Positions 27,107-35,795 of a stretch of 64,000 bases of DNA are shown here, piece by piece (position 1 is the stretch's first letter; the number at the start of each line of letters is the position of its first letter). The stretch lies in the NCBI RefSeq assembly GCF_004005845.1, contig NZ_SADE01000001.1, positions 1,178,001 through 1,242,000 of the forward strand. The letters are read 5' to 3'. Below the pieces are notes generated by a model that worked only from the letters and a program-made list of their open reading frames with translations, was not told the DNA's origin and did no database searches. A program made the position numbers and the translations under genes. This DNA is from Hwanghaeella grinnelliae. Lineage in GTDB: Bacteria; Pseudomonadota; Alphaproteobacteria; UBA8366; Aestuariispiraceae.

Positions 27107-27910
27107 TTATAGAACGCGCGCGCGCAGCCACCCGCTTGCCTGTTCCACCATCAGGACCAGGATGAAAATGGAAATGATGATCATGCAGGCCAGGTCGTAG
27201 CTGAAGAAATCCATCGCCACCTTCAATTCGATGCCGATGCCGCCGGCACCGACCAGGCCCAGCACCACCGACGACCGGGTCGCCTTTTCCAGGGCGAACA
27301 GGCCGGTGGCGATAAAGCTTGGGATCACCTGCGGGTAGACCGCGCTGAACAGAATGCCGGTGCGCCCGGCGCCCATGGCGGTCAGTGCTTCCTGCGGGCC
27401 GTCATCGGCCTCTTCCATCGCTTCGGCGAAGAAGCGGGCACAGAACCCGATTGTATCGATCATGATGGCCAATGTGCCTGCCGCGGGACCCAGGCCGACT
27501 GCGATGACGAAGACAAGCGCCCAAATCAGGTCGGGGACGGTTCGGAAAAAGGCGATGAGCCCGCGGAACCCAATTCGCAACAAAGGATGGGGCGCGTGTT
27601 TGGCGCTGGCCATCACCGCCAAGGGCAGACTGAAGGCGATGCCCAGAACCGTCCCGACGACGGCCATCTGAAAGGTTTCCAGCAGCGACACCAGCACCGG
27701 TGTCAGGCGGCTCAGGTCCGGCGGAAACATCTGGCTGACCAAACGGGCCAGACCGGGGCCGCCGCCGAGGATCTTTTCCCAGGACAATCCCACATGGTTG
27801 AAGGACACCAGGACGAAGGCGGCGGCGCCGACGGTCAGTGCGAAGGCCAGCGGGGTGATTTTCCCCATGCGATGGGGCACGCCGTGATCAGGTCCGGTCG
27901 TTGCTGTCAT
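27107..27910 (-). CDS. phnE: phosphonate ABC transporter permease
   Basis: A 267-residue inner-membrane permease with about six helices. The EAL-type coupling loop (EALTAMGAGRTGILFSAVYPQ) and the C-terminal VLGLVGAGGIGIEL pattern are typical of PhnE. The ATG at 27910 overlaps the end of phnC by 23 bp, which suggests translational coupling. Only one permease gene is present, whereas some phn loci have two. Confidence 0.9.
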   Translation of the reverse strand: MTATTGPDHGVPHRMGKITPLAFALTVGAAAFVLVSFNHVGLSWEKILGGGPGLARLVSQMFPPDLSRLTPVLVSLLETFQMAVVGTVLGIAFSLPLAVMASAKHAPHPLLRIGFRGLIAFFRTVPDLIWALVFVIAVGLGPAAGTLAIMIDTIGFCARFFAEAMEEADDGPQEALTAMGAGRTGILFSAVYPQVIPSFIATGLFALEKATRSSVVLGLVGAGGIGIELKVAMDFFSYDLACMIIISIFILVLMVEQASGWLRARVL

Positions 27911-28769
27911 AAATCCAATCCAGGTCCTGTTCCCGCAGCCGGGCGGTGGGTTTGTCCTCGACGACAAGGCCGGCCTTCAAGGCGACGACCCGGTCGCCAT
28001 AGGCCAGTGCGTGTTTCAAGTGGTGGGACGTGAAGATCAGGGTGATGCCGCGTTCGCGCATCAAACGCGCGAAAAGGTCCATCACCTCTTCCGCCGAACT
28101 CGGATCCAGGCTGGCGACCGGTTCGTCCGCAATCATGATTTCCGGGCGCTGCATCAAGGCGCGGGCAATCGCCACCCGTTGGGATTGGCCGCCGGACAGC
28201 TGGTCGGCGCGTCTGCCGGCCAGATCCGTCAGGCTGACTTGCGCCAGGCAGTCCATGGCTTCTTCCCGCAGTTCCTGGGGCGCCAATGCCTGGTGACAGG
28301 CGCGCAGGGCGCCGGCGCGGCCGTGGGCGCCGTGGATGACGTTGGACAGAACGGATAGGCGGGTCGACAGATTATGGCGCTGGAAAACGAAACCGATCCG
28401 GCTTCTCAATCGCCTGAGACCCGCACGCCGAAGCGACATGACGTCTTCGCCTAACAGCGAGACGGACCCCTCACTTGGCTCCAGCAATCTTGGCAGGCAT
28501 CGCAGCAGCGTCGATTTGCCGGCGCCGTTCGACCCCAGAACGGCAACCGCTTCGCCATCGGCGATGACGAGCGAAACACCTTTCAGGATTGCCGGCGATC
28601 CACGCCCGCCGAAGCGCAAGACCAACCTGTCGACGGCACAGACGGTAGCGGGCCGGTCGGCGGGCACTTCCGTCACAACGGGGCCGGGGATGAAGTTGCA
28701 CTCCACCCCCGATGCTTCCGGTATGCCCGGTTCGACCGGCCTGGACCGGGTTGCGGTTGACTCGGACAC
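27888..28769 (-). CDS. phnC: phosphonate ABC transporter ATP-binding protein
   Basis: A 293-residue ABC ATPase with Walker A GSNGAGKST, Q-loop VFQRHNL, signature LSGGQSQR, Walker B IMIADEP and H-loop FTSHH, all intact. FVFQRHNLSTRLSVLSNV is a PhnC hallmark. It has an unusual N-terminal extension of about 40 residues before the ABC domain. It lies between phnD (6 bp gap) and phnE (overlap). Confidence 0.93.
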   Translation of the reverse strand: MSESTATRSRPVEPGIPEASGVECNFIPGPVVTEVPADRPATVCAVDRLVLRFGGRGSPAILKGVSLVIADGEAVAVLGSNGAGKSTLLRCLPRLLEPSEGSVSLLGEDVMSLRRAGLRRLRSRIGFVFQRHNLSTRLSVLSNVIHGAHGRAGALRACHQALAPQELREEAMDCLAQVSLTDLAGRRADQLSGGQSQRVAIARALMQRPEIMIADEPVASLDPSSAEEVMDLFARLMRERGITLIFTSHHLKHALAYGDRVVALKAGLVVEDKPTARLREQDLDWIYDSNDRT

Positions 28770-28775
28770 GGCGGC

Positions 28776-29660
28776 CTAGTTGCCGACGAAGGAGTTGAAC
28801 TTGTCCACACCGATGGTCGAGTACATCGACCGGACATAGTTGTAGTCCTTGTCCTCGATCGTAGCCAAGAAATGCCCGCCCAGATATTTCTTGTTGTCGT
28901 CGCCTTTGACGACCTGCGCCATCAGATCCTTGCCATGCTCAATGAAGGTGGTGCGGATTTTGTCGAACATCTCTGCCGACACATGCTTGCCCGCGATCAG
29001 AATGTCGTTGGGCAGGTCTCGGCCGCGCGCGACGACGGTGAAGGCATGGTCCGGAAAAGCCTTCCGGATTATATTGAGATGACCGAAGTTCATACCGACC
29101 GCCTGAAGGTCGCCGCGGATCATCGCTTCGACGGCGACGTTTCGCGAAATGATCTGCGGTGCGTAGTCCTTGTTATAGACAAGGCCCATATCGGCCAGGG
29201 CCTGGGCCGGACCAAGATGCTGGCTGGTCGAGCCGACTGAGCCGAAGGAAACCTTCTTGCCGCGCAGGTCTTCGACGGTCTTGATCGGTCCGTCGGCCAT
29301 GACGACGATCTGCGCGAAATAGTCAGGCCGCTGCCAGCCGACCACCACCTTGGCGTCTGTGCGGGACTTGAAGACGACATATTCCGCCGGGCCGGTCAGG
29401 ACAAAGTCGATATGTTCGGAACTCAAAGCTTCGACCGCGGCGGTGCGGCTGTTGACCGGGAAGAATTCAACGTCGTACCCGGTGAGCGCGCTGAGCTTGT
29501 CGCGGAACGGGCCGAACTCGGTCTGCAGCGCTTCCAGTCCCTCGACATCGGTAACGGCGAAGCGGATCGTCTCGGCCGCGCTGGCGGCCGTGGCGGTCAG
29601 GGCAATCGCCGTGGCGGCAAGCGCGCCGGCGGCGGCGGAAACAAAACGGCGTCTATTCAT
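28776..29660 (-). CDS. phnD: phosphonate/phosphite ABC transporter substrate-binding protein
   Basis: A 294-residue periplasmic protein with a Tat-like N-terminus (MNRRRF followed by an Ala-rich segment) and cleavage near ASAAE. It has the PhnD-family core, including FVLTGPAEYVV, KKVSFGSVGSTSQHLGP and GHLNIIRKAF. The ligand is a phosphonate, phosphite or similar oxyanion. It is the first gene of phnDCE in the minus direction, divergent from phnM. Confidence 0.92.
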   Translation of the reverse strand: MNRRRFVSAAAGALAATAIALTATAASAAETIRFAVTDVEGLEALQTEFGPFRDKLSALTGYDVEFFPVNSRTAAVEALSSEHIDFVLTGPAEYVVFKSRTDAKVVVGWQRPDYFAQIVVMADGPIKTVEDLRGKKVSFGSVGSTSQHLGPAQALADMGLVYNKDYAPQIISRNVAVEAMIRGDLQAVGMNFGHLNIIRKAFPDHAFTVVARGRDLPNDILIAGKHVSAEMFDKIRTTFIEHGKDLMAQVVKGDDNKKYLGGHFLATIEDKDYNYVRSMYSTIGVDKFNSFVGN

Positions 29661-29967
29661 CGTGCAGGTCCCTTAAAGGTGAATCGGATTCGATGCCGCC
29701 GTTTCGATTCTCCAGCGGCATGGTTGGCTTTGAACCAGGTGGCGGGCAGGGCGCGTCACGCCCAACCCGGTCCGCCTTTTCATGGCGTGTGAGGATGGGG
29801 CTGGTGTGCGGCAACGGCGTTTCGGAAATGTTTCGGAACGGCGAACAACCGAAGAAGGTTTTGTTTCAACGGCCCGAATAGGCCCGTCGGGGCTTGTTGC
29901 CCGTCGGCCGGCCGGGATAGAGATGCGGTCCCGGTTGCGCGGCGCGATTGCGGTTTGGAGGATGAGT
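29661..29967. promoter_or_regulatory. divergent phnDCE / phnM intergenic region
   Basis: A gap of about 307 bp that must carry promoters for both phosphonate transcripts. I looked for the tandem CTGTCAT-type Pho box and saw no convincing copy. No small gene is evident. Confidence 0.3.
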
Positions 29968-31122
29968 ATGACGACGATAGTGAACGGCCAGGTCCTGTTG
30001 CCCAGCGGCGATTTCGCCGAAACCAGCGTTCGTTTGGACGGTGACCATATAGCCGGCTTGGGCGGTGCTTCCGATGGCCGGGAAATCGATGCGACCGGCC
30101 TTTGGGTCTTGCCGGGCATGATCGACATTCACGGCGATGCCTTCGAGCGCCAGATGATGCCGCGCCCGGGCGTCCATGTGGACCATGCCATTGCCTTCAT
30201 GGATACCGACCGGCAGTTGGTGTCCAACGGCATCACGACGGCTTTCCATGGCATCACTTATTCCTGGGAACCGGGACTGCGTGGCGCGGAGCAATGCCGC
30301 AGCGTCCTGGATGCGATTGAGGAATTGCGGCCGTCCTTCGGCTGCGATGCGCGAACCCATCTTCGGTGGGAGACCTATAACCTCGACGCGGTGGAAGAAG
30401 TGGCGGAATGGATCGCGGCGGGGCGGATCGACCTGCTGGCCTTCAACGATCACGCGCCCACCATCCTTAAGCGCGTCCTCAGCCCCGAGAAGAAGAAGCT
30501 TGGCGAATATACCGGCCGGACCGGTTTGACCGAGCAGGACTTCGTCGACCTCGCCAAGCGTGTCGCGGCGCGCAAGGACGATGTGCCGGGCGCGATCGAA
30601 CGCCTGGCCGCCGCGGCGGTGAAGGCCGGTGTGGCTCAGCTTTCCCACGACGACACGACGGCGGAGACGCGCGGCTGGTACAACGGGCTGGGTTGCACGG
30701 TGGCGGAATTCCCGATGACCGACGAAGCTGCCGACGAAGCCTTGCGGCTGGGCAACCCCATCGTTCTCGGCGCGCCGAACGTGATGCGCGGGGGCAGCCA
30801 TAATGGGTCGCTCGACGCTGCGGTAAATGTCGCGGCGGGACGGTGCGATATTCTGGCCAGCGATTATTACTATCCCAGCATGTTGGCCGCGGCTTTCCGG
30901 CTGGTGCGGGACGGGCGCTGTTCCTTCCCGGAAGCCTGGGCGCGTGTCAGCCGGAATCCGGCCCTGGCCGCCGGGCTTTCCGATCGCGGTGAAATCGCGC
31001 AGGGGGCACGGGCGGATCTGGTTCTCGTCGATCCGGAAACATCGGCCGGTCCGCAGGTGCGCGCGACGATCGCCGGTGGCGCAATTGTCTATGACAGCGG
31101 CCCGGCCCGGAACGGGATTTAA
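29968..31122 (+). CDS. phnM: alpha-D-ribose 1-methylphosphonate 5-triphosphate diphosphatase
   Basis: A 384-residue amidohydrolase-fold enzyme that removes diphosphate from the triphosphate intermediate of the C-P lyase pathway. Metal-site features are visible: DIHGDAFERQ, the ITTAFHGITYS segment, FNDHAP, SHDDTT and the LASDYYYPSML block. Of two adjacent ATGs (29962 and 29968), the second has GGAGG at proper spacing. The rest of the C-P lyase genes (phnGHIJKL) are not next to it, so they lie elsewhere or this PhnM serves another phosphonate route. Confidence 0.93.
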   Translation: MTTIVNGQVLLPSGDFAETSVRLDGDHIAGLGGASDGREIDATGLWVLPGMIDIHGDAFERQMMPRPGVHVDHAIAFMDTDRQLVSNGITTAFHGITYSWEPGLRGAEQCRSVLDAIEELRPSFGCDARTHLRWETYNLDAVEEVAEWIAAGRIDLLAFNDHAPTILKRVLSPEKKKLGEYTGRTGLTEQDFVDLAKRVAARKDDVPGAIERLAAAAVKAGVAQLSHDDTTAETRGWYNGLGCTVAEFPMTDEAADEALRLGNPIVLGAPNVMRGGSHNGSLDAAVNVAAGRCDILASDYYYPSMLAAAFRLVRDGRCSFPEAWARVSRNPALAAGLSDRGEIAQGARADLVLVDPETSAGPQVRATIAGGAIVYDSGPARNGI

Positions 31123-31124
31123 AT

Positions 31125-31163
31125 CCGGCATGTGAAACCGGCATGTGAAACCGGGATGTGAAC
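31125..31163. repeat. three tandem copies of a 13-bp unit
   Basis: CCGGCATGTGAAA occurs twice exactly and a third time with two changes, directly after the phnM stop codon. It looks like slippage. No regulatory role is evident. Confidence 0.85.
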
Positions 31164-31337
31164 AGGACGCTGTATCGATTGATTTTGTTAACAGTCGTTC
31201 AAAAGGACGGTCGAATATGCAACGCCCGTGTATGAGCGCCCCCTATTGGAGGAAACGTGCATAACCTATACTGGTCCGGTCGTTTCTAAAAATGTGTCGT
31301 CAATTCTTCGATTGTTTAAGCCTTAGGGGAGGCATCC

Positions 31338-32138
31338 ATGCGTATCGCTTTCAAAACCTTCGCCGCAGCCGCTGTCCTCAGCGCGTCGGTGTTCGGATAC
31401 ACCGCTGCCAACGCGGCATCGCTGGTGATCCTCGGCCCGCCGGACTTGCAGCGGGAACTTGATGTGAACAACAACAAGCCCGGGATCGCACACTTCAATC
31501 CGGGGCCCGGCACGGGCTCTGTCCTGTCGCAGATCGATAGTTTCATCGATACCGGCAGCACGGACCGGACGCTGAACAACGAAACCCTGAACATCTTCAA
31601 TTCCAGCAGCAACGGCCAAAACCGCGGCTTGGCCATCGATGGTCTGGCGGGGTTGTCCTCGGTCACCATCCAGTTCACGTATTTCGGATCCGAAGCCGGG
31701 TACTTCAATCTGGCATTTCAGGACAGCAACGGTGGGTTCGATCTGATTTTCGATGAGACCGCCGCGATCGGCGCCACGACCCAACGCACTTTTTCGGTGG
31801 CTGATCTTGGGGCCGCGCCCGCTTTGCTGCCATTCGTCTTCCGCACCTCGCAAGGCGCGCAGGAAGCCAGCAACACCGGCGATATCGACGGGCAGTTGGA
31901 AATGGCTTTCCTGAACGTCATTGACGAAAACGCGCTCGGCTTCGCCGATGGGTCGACGATTGCTTTCTTCGGCGATGGCGGCGGCGGTTTCGACAAGGAT
32001 CTCGATGATCTGGTCATCGGGATCGGTGTTGCCAGCGTGACCGCAATCCCGGTTCCGCCGGCCGCGGTCCTGCTGTTGACCGGCTTGTTCGGCATCGGCG
32101 CGCTGAAGCGCATGCGCCGTGGCGGCATGACAGCTTAA
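31338..32138 (+). CDS. exported protein with PEP/VPLPA-CTERM-like sorting signal
   Basis: A 266-residue exported protein with a signal peptide ending near AANAAS (residue 27). The C-terminus reads IPVPPAAVLLLTGLFGIG followed by LKRMRRGGM, the three-part sorting signal handled by exosortase/archaeosortase-type enzymes. The middle is Gly/Asp/Asn-rich and beta-like, with an Asp-rich patch (GGFDKDLDDL) that could bind calcium. A strong SD (GGGGAGG) precedes the ATG, and a strong terminator follows. Confidence 0.8.
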   Translation: MRIAFKTFAAAAVLSASVFGYTAANAASLVILGPPDLQRELDVNNNKPGIAHFNPGPGTGSVLSQIDSFIDTGSTDRTLNNETLNIFNSSSNGQNRGLAIDGLAGLSSVTIQFTYFGSEAGYFNLAFQDSNGGFDLIFDETAAIGATTQRTFSVADLGAAPALLPFVFRTSQGAQEASNTGDIDGQLEMAFLNVIDENALGFADGSTIAFFGDGGGGFDKDLDDLVIGIGVASVTAIPVPPAAVLLLTGLFGIGALKRMRRGGMTA

Positions 32139-32185
32139 GAACTGCTCAGCGCGGCGTCATCCGCCGCGCCGCAGGTTTCCAAAAT

Positions 32186-32220
32186 CGCGCTCGGTCATCC
32201 AGACCGGGCGCGTTTTTTTT
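32186..32220 (+). terminator. strong rho-independent terminator
   Basis: An 11-bp stem (CGCGCTCGGTC with its complement, one G-T pair) around ATCCA is followed by eight T residues. It ends the transcript of the sorting-signal protein gene. Confidence 0.92.
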
Positions 32221-32252
32221 GCCCGCCACCCGCTATTGCCTCGCAAATGGAC

Positions 32253-32272
32253 TTACGTTAACGTAAACGTAA
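32253..32272. promoter_or_regulatory. palindromic operator candidate for the MerR/LiuR-like regulator
   Basis: TTACGTTAACGTAA (32253-32266) is a perfect 14-bp palindrome, and a further ACGTAA half-site follows at once. It lies 31 bp before the merR-type start codon. MerR-family regulators bind palindromes inside their promoters, and LiuR-type regulators of leucine catabolism are known to control the adjoining acyl-CoA dehydrogenase genes. Autoregulation here is an inference. Confidence 0.65.
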
Positions 32273-32303
32273 ATCAGCGCAAGATAACCGCGAACAGCAG
32301 GTC

Positions 32304-32687
32304 ATGTCCCAAACCTATACCATCCGTGAACTGGCCGACGCCTTCGACGTGACGACGCGGACGATCCGGTTCTATGAGGACGAGGGGTTATTGAGCCCGC
32401 TGCGGGACGGCCAGAACCGGATATTCCGATCCCGCGACAGGGTGCGTTTGAAACTGATTTTGCGCGGCAAGCGTCTTGGATTCACGCTGGCGGAGATCAA
32501 GGAAATCGTCGGTATGTACGACGCGCCGCCGGGCGAGTCCGGTCAATTGACCCTGTTCATCGAAAAGCTGCGGGAACGCCGCGCGGAGCTTGAGGATAAG
32601 CGCCGCGACATCGACGAGACCTTGGCGGAACTCGACGCGCTGGAAGAGCAGAGCGTCGCGCGGTTGAAGGAGCTGACCGCCAAATGA
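32304..32687 (+). CDS. MerR family regulator, LiuR-like
   Basis: A 127-residue MerR protein. The N-terminal winged helix shows YTIRELADAFDVTTRTIRFYEDEGLL (family pattern), followed by a long coiled-coil dimerisation helix from about residue 80. No metal-binding Cys are present, which fits the LiuR subgroup rather than metal sensors. The neighbours are a thioesterase (ATGA overlap) and isovaleryl-CoA dehydrogenase, so leucine/isovalerate degradation is the likely target. Confidence 0.88.
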   Translation: MSQTYTIRELADAFDVTTRTIRFYEDEGLLSPLRDGQNRIFRSRDRVRLKLILRGKRLGFTLAEIKEIVGMYDAPPGESGQLTLFIEKLRERRAELEDKRRDIDETLAELDALEEQSVARLKELTAK

Positions 32688-33166
32688 CCCCTGCAAAACC
32701 GACTTTCGCGCCGAAGAACCCCGATTTCGAAACCCGGGTGCGGGACAGTTTCAACCGCCAACCCTTCATGCATCACTGCAACATCACCATGCCGGTCGTC
32801 GAACCGGGTTATGTGGAAATGCGGGTCGATCACGACCATGCCTTGACCCAGCAGCACGGTTTCCTGCATGGCGGGATGGTCGGCACCGTGGCCGATTGCA
32901 CGGCGGGTTATGCGGCCTTTTCCCTGATGCGGGCCGAAGACTCGGTCATCACGGTGGAGTATAAGATCAACATGCTGGCCCCGGCGCATGGCAGGACGAT
33001 GCTGGGCCGTTCGCGGGTGATCCGCGCGGGCGGCAGTCTGATGATCTGTCAGTCGGACCTTTACGTGCTCAATGGGGCGGGGGACGCGGCGACGGAGAAG
33101 CATTGCGCAACGGCCCTGGTGACGTTGATGGTGCTGAAGGACACGCCGGACGCGCCGCCGGAATAA
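32684..33166 (+). CDS. PaaI family thioesterase
   Basis: A 160-residue hotdog-fold thioesterase. QQHGFLHGGMVGTVADCTAGYAA is the typical helix-strand pattern of the PaaI/4HBT group, with HGG and a catalytic-type Asp nearby. It would hydrolyse acyl-CoA thioesters. It begins with an ATGA overlap with the MerR gene, so the two are translationally coupled, and it precedes isovaleryl-CoA dehydrogenase by 75 bp. Confidence 0.9.
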   Translation: MTPAKPTFAPKNPDFETRVRDSFNRQPFMHHCNITMPVVEPGYVEMRVDHDHALTQQHGFLHGGMVGTVADCTAGYAAFSLMRAEDSVITVEYKINMLAPAHGRTMLGRSRVIRAGGSLMICQSDLYVLNGAGDAATEKHCATALVTLMVLKDTPDAPPE

Positions 33167-33241
33167 CCAGGCGGCGTGCCGAAAACTGAATGATGAGGCG
33201 CGGGGCGGCTGAACGCCCCGCCGGAGGAAACGGAGCAAATC

Positions 33242-34414
33242 ATGATCGCCAACGATTATCCCAGCCTGAACTTCAACCTCGGTGAAACCGCGGACATGCT
33301 GCGCGATGCCGTCCGCTCCTTCTCGGCGGATGAGATCGCGCCGCGGGCGGAAGAAATCGACCGCACCGACCAGTTCCCGATGGACCTTTGGAAGAAGATG
33401 GGGGACCTCGGCGTGCTTGGCGTGACGGTCGAGGAGGAATACGGCGGCGCGGCCATGGGCTATCTGGAACATGTCGTCGCGATGGAGGAAATCAGCCGGG
33501 CGAGCGCTTCGGTAGGCCTCAGCTATGGCGCGCATTCCAACCTCTGCGTTAACCAGATCCGCCGCAACGGGACGGAGGATCAGAAAAAGCGCTATCTGCC
33601 GAAGCTGATCTCCGGCGATCATATCGGCGCACTGGCCATGTCGGAACCGGGCGCGGGGTCGGACGTCGTTTCCATGAAACTGCGGGCTGACAAGAAGGGC
33701 GATCGCTACGTCCTGAACGGCAACAAGATGTGGATCACGAACGGGCCGGATGCCGATACGATGGTGATCTATGCCAAGACCGATCCGGATGCCGGGCCGC
33801 GCGGGATGACCGCCTTCCTGGTCGAGAAAACCTTCAAGGGTTTCTCCGTTGCCCAGAAGCTCGACAAGCTCGGCATGCGCGGAAGCCACACCGGTGAGTT
33901 GGTTTTCGAGGATTGCGAAGTGCCTGAAGAAAACGTGCTCGGCGAGGTTGGCCGCGGCGTCAACGTACTGATGTCCGGCCTCGACTATGAACGCGCGGTG
34001 CTGGCGGCCGGCCCGACCGGCATCATGCAGGCCTGCATGGATATCGTCGTGCCTTACTTGCACGAACGAAAGCAGTTCGGTAAAGCCATCGGCGAATTCC
34101 AGCTGATGCAGGGCAAGCTGGCGGATATGTACACGACGATGAATGCCTGCAAGTCCTATGTCTACATGGTGGCGCAGGCCTGCGACCGGGGTGAGACGAC
34201 CCGAAAGGATGCAGCCGGGGTCATTCTTTATGCGGCGGAAAAAGCCACTTGGATGGCCCTTGAAGCGATTCAGACGCTGGGTGGAAACGGTTATATCAAC
34301 GAATATGCGACCGGCCGTTTGCTGCGCGATGCCAAGCTTTACGAGATCGGCGCGGGCACCAGCGAAATCCGCCGGATGCTGATCGGCCGTGAGTTGTTTA
34401 ACGAAACGGCCTAG
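33242..34414 (+). CDS. isovaleryl-CoA dehydrogenase
   Basis: A 390-residue acyl-CoA dehydrogenase for the third step of leucine degradation. FAD-site motifs include [16 protein letters not shown] and WITNGPDAD. Glu250 in [10 protein letters not shown] sits at the position used as catalytic base in isovaleryl-CoA dehydrogenases, rather than near the C-terminus as in most other family members, and this supports the specific call. The C-terminus shows [22 protein letters not shown]. The remaining liu genes are not in the window. Confidence 0.93.
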   Translation: MIANDYPSLNFNLGETADMLRDAVRSFSADEIAPRAEEIDRTDQFPMDLWKKMGDLGVLGVTVEEEYGGAAMGYLEHVVAMEEISRASASVGLSYGAHSNLCVNQIRRNGTEDQKKRYLPKLISGDHIGALAMSEPGAGSDVVSMKLRADKKGDRYVLNGNKMWITNGPDADTMVIYAKTDPDAGPRGMTAFLVEKTFKGFSVAQKLDKLGMRGSHTGELVFEDCEVPEENVLGEVGRGVNVLMSGLDYERAVLAAGPTGIMQACMDIVVPYLHERKQFGKAIGEFQLMQGKLADMYTTMNACKSYVYMVAQACDRGETTRKDAAGVILYAAEKATWMALEAIQTLGGNGYINEYATGRLLRDAKLYEIGAGTSEIRRMLIGRELFNETA

Positions 34415-34432
34415 CGCCAATTTTCTTGGCGC
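34414..34432. terminator. hairpin directly after the isovaleryl-CoA dehydrogenase stop
   Basis: GCGCCAA and TTGGCGC form a perfect 7-bp stem around TTTTC, beginning in the last base of the stop codon. There is no T tract, so it may be only an mRNA-end stabiliser. The rest of the gap to 34839 shows no convincing gene or motif. Confidence 0.4.
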
Positions 34433-34839
34433 GCACCCAGCCCGCTCCCCCTGTCTGCCACCCACAGAATGGTAAGCCTAGGTGGTTGCAAGGGCGAGGG
34501 GGCGAAACCGGTTTTGCAATGTCATAGGAGGTCGGGCGGCGACAACCGCCCCAGCCAACAATGCGTAACACATCAGTTAGTTTGTTCGACTTCTTCGAAA
34601 TGGCCTTTGGTCTCATCGGCTTCAGCCGAACCACCGGGCTAAGGCTGGGCGATGCGGCGTCACCGGCGATGCCAAGGGGCGGGATGCGGCAGACCGCCGG
34701 ACCGGCCAATGAAAATGGTGTCCGCGGTCTGACCCCGATCGTATCGATGGCGGTTTCCGTCTGTCCGGTCTCCCCGGTCGTGAAACGCACCTGATAGGAC
34801 CGTTGTTTGAACGGCAACAGGCAGTCTGGAAGGATGCGA

Positions 34840-35682
34840 ATGACGAAGGAACGTGAAGCGGATATCGCGGGCCACTACACGGATGGCGCTTTATTTGAGC
34901 GGCTGTGTGCCCTTCTTGCGACGGACGGCGCGGACCCGAACCACCCGACACTTGCCGACCTGGCCCCGTACGACCAGTTCCATGGCCGCGCCTTCGAGGC
35001 GACACGGGAACTTGCCGATCTTTTCGATCCCGGTCCGGGGGGACATCTTCTGGATATCGGCTGCGGCATCGGCGGCCCGGCCCGCTATCTGGCGGATCGC
35101 TACGGCTGCCGCGTTACCGGCATAGACCTGACGGAAGAGTTCATCGACGTGGCGCGGCGGCTGACCGATCTGGTCGGGATGGCCGACCGTGTATCCTTCG
35201 AATTGGGAAATGCGTTGGCGATGCCGTTCGACGATGACAGTTTCGACGGGGCCTTTTGCATGAATGTCTCGATGAATATCGAAGACAAGGACGGGTTCTA
35301 CCGGGAAACGCTTCGTGTCTTGCGGCCCGGTGCCCCCTTGGTCCTGTCCGAATTGGCGAGCGGGAATCCGGCCGCGATAGAGTATCCGACCCCCTGGGCG
35401 GATACCGAAGCGGCGAGTTTCCTGGTGAGTGTGGAAGATACGGTTTCCGGGCTGCAGGCGGCCGGGTTTCACGTCGAGAATGTCAGGGACGCGACCGAAG
35501 CGAATTTGGAATTCGGTAAACGCAGCAAGGCAATGCTGGATCGCGGTGAAAAGCCGCCCCATCGGGGCGTTCATCTAATTCACGGTCCGGCCTTGGCGAA
35601 GGTCGCGACGGCGAATACCGCCAAAGGGATCATCAGTGGAAATCTAGTTCCGATCGAGGTGCTCTGCCGCAAGGAGGTCTGA
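34840..35682 (+). CDS. class I SAM-dependent methyltransferase
   Basis: A 280-residue methyltransferase. Motif I is LLDIGCGIGGPARYLA, followed by VTGIDLTEEFIDVA and the PFDDDSFDGAFCMNVSMNI region. The pattern resembles small-molecule N-methyltransferases of the sarcosine/dimethylglycine type, but the substrate cannot be assigned. The ATG at 34840 follows GGAAGG at good spacing; a second ATG six bases upstream is too close to it. It stands alone. Confidence 0.85.
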   Translation: MTKEREADIAGHYTDGALFERLCALLATDGADPNHPTLADLAPYDQFHGRAFEATRELADLFDPGPGGHLLDIGCGIGGPARYLADRYGCRVTGIDLTEEFIDVARRLTDLVGMADRVSFELGNALAMPFDDDSFDGAFCMNVSMNIEDKDGFYRETLRVLRPGAPLVLSELASGNPAAIEYPTPWADTEAASFLVSVEDTVSGLQAAGFHVENVRDATEANLEFGKRSKAMLDRGEKPPHRGVHLIHGPALAKVATANTAKGIISGNLVPIEVLCRKEV

Positions 35683-35795
35683 TCGCGACAGAGCACCTGA
35701 TGGAACCGGCGCCGGGAGGGACTAGGCGCCGGTCTTGGGGGCCCGGTGTCGTTGTCGTCGAGGTTCGGGACGTCTTCCCCAAAAAAAGGATGGGA

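Noticed and set aside
29661-29967. Pho box in the phn intergenic region
   Set aside because: No pair of CTGTCAT-like half-sites with the proper 11-bp period was found.
31125-31163. CRISPR-like array (also 15375-15422 and 56656-56689)
   Set aside because: These are head-to-tail short tandem repeats with no spacers and no cas genes.
32543-34465. A 640-residue open frame antisense to the thioesterase and isovaleryl-CoA dehydrogenase genes
   Set aside because: It covers three well-supported genes on the opposite strand, and its composition (His/Arg/Asp rich) is typical of antisense frames.
34561-34794. Small 77-codon plus-strand frame before the methyltransferase gene
   Set aside because: No SD, low-complexity composition, and it overlaps an equally long minus-strand frame; neither looks coding.
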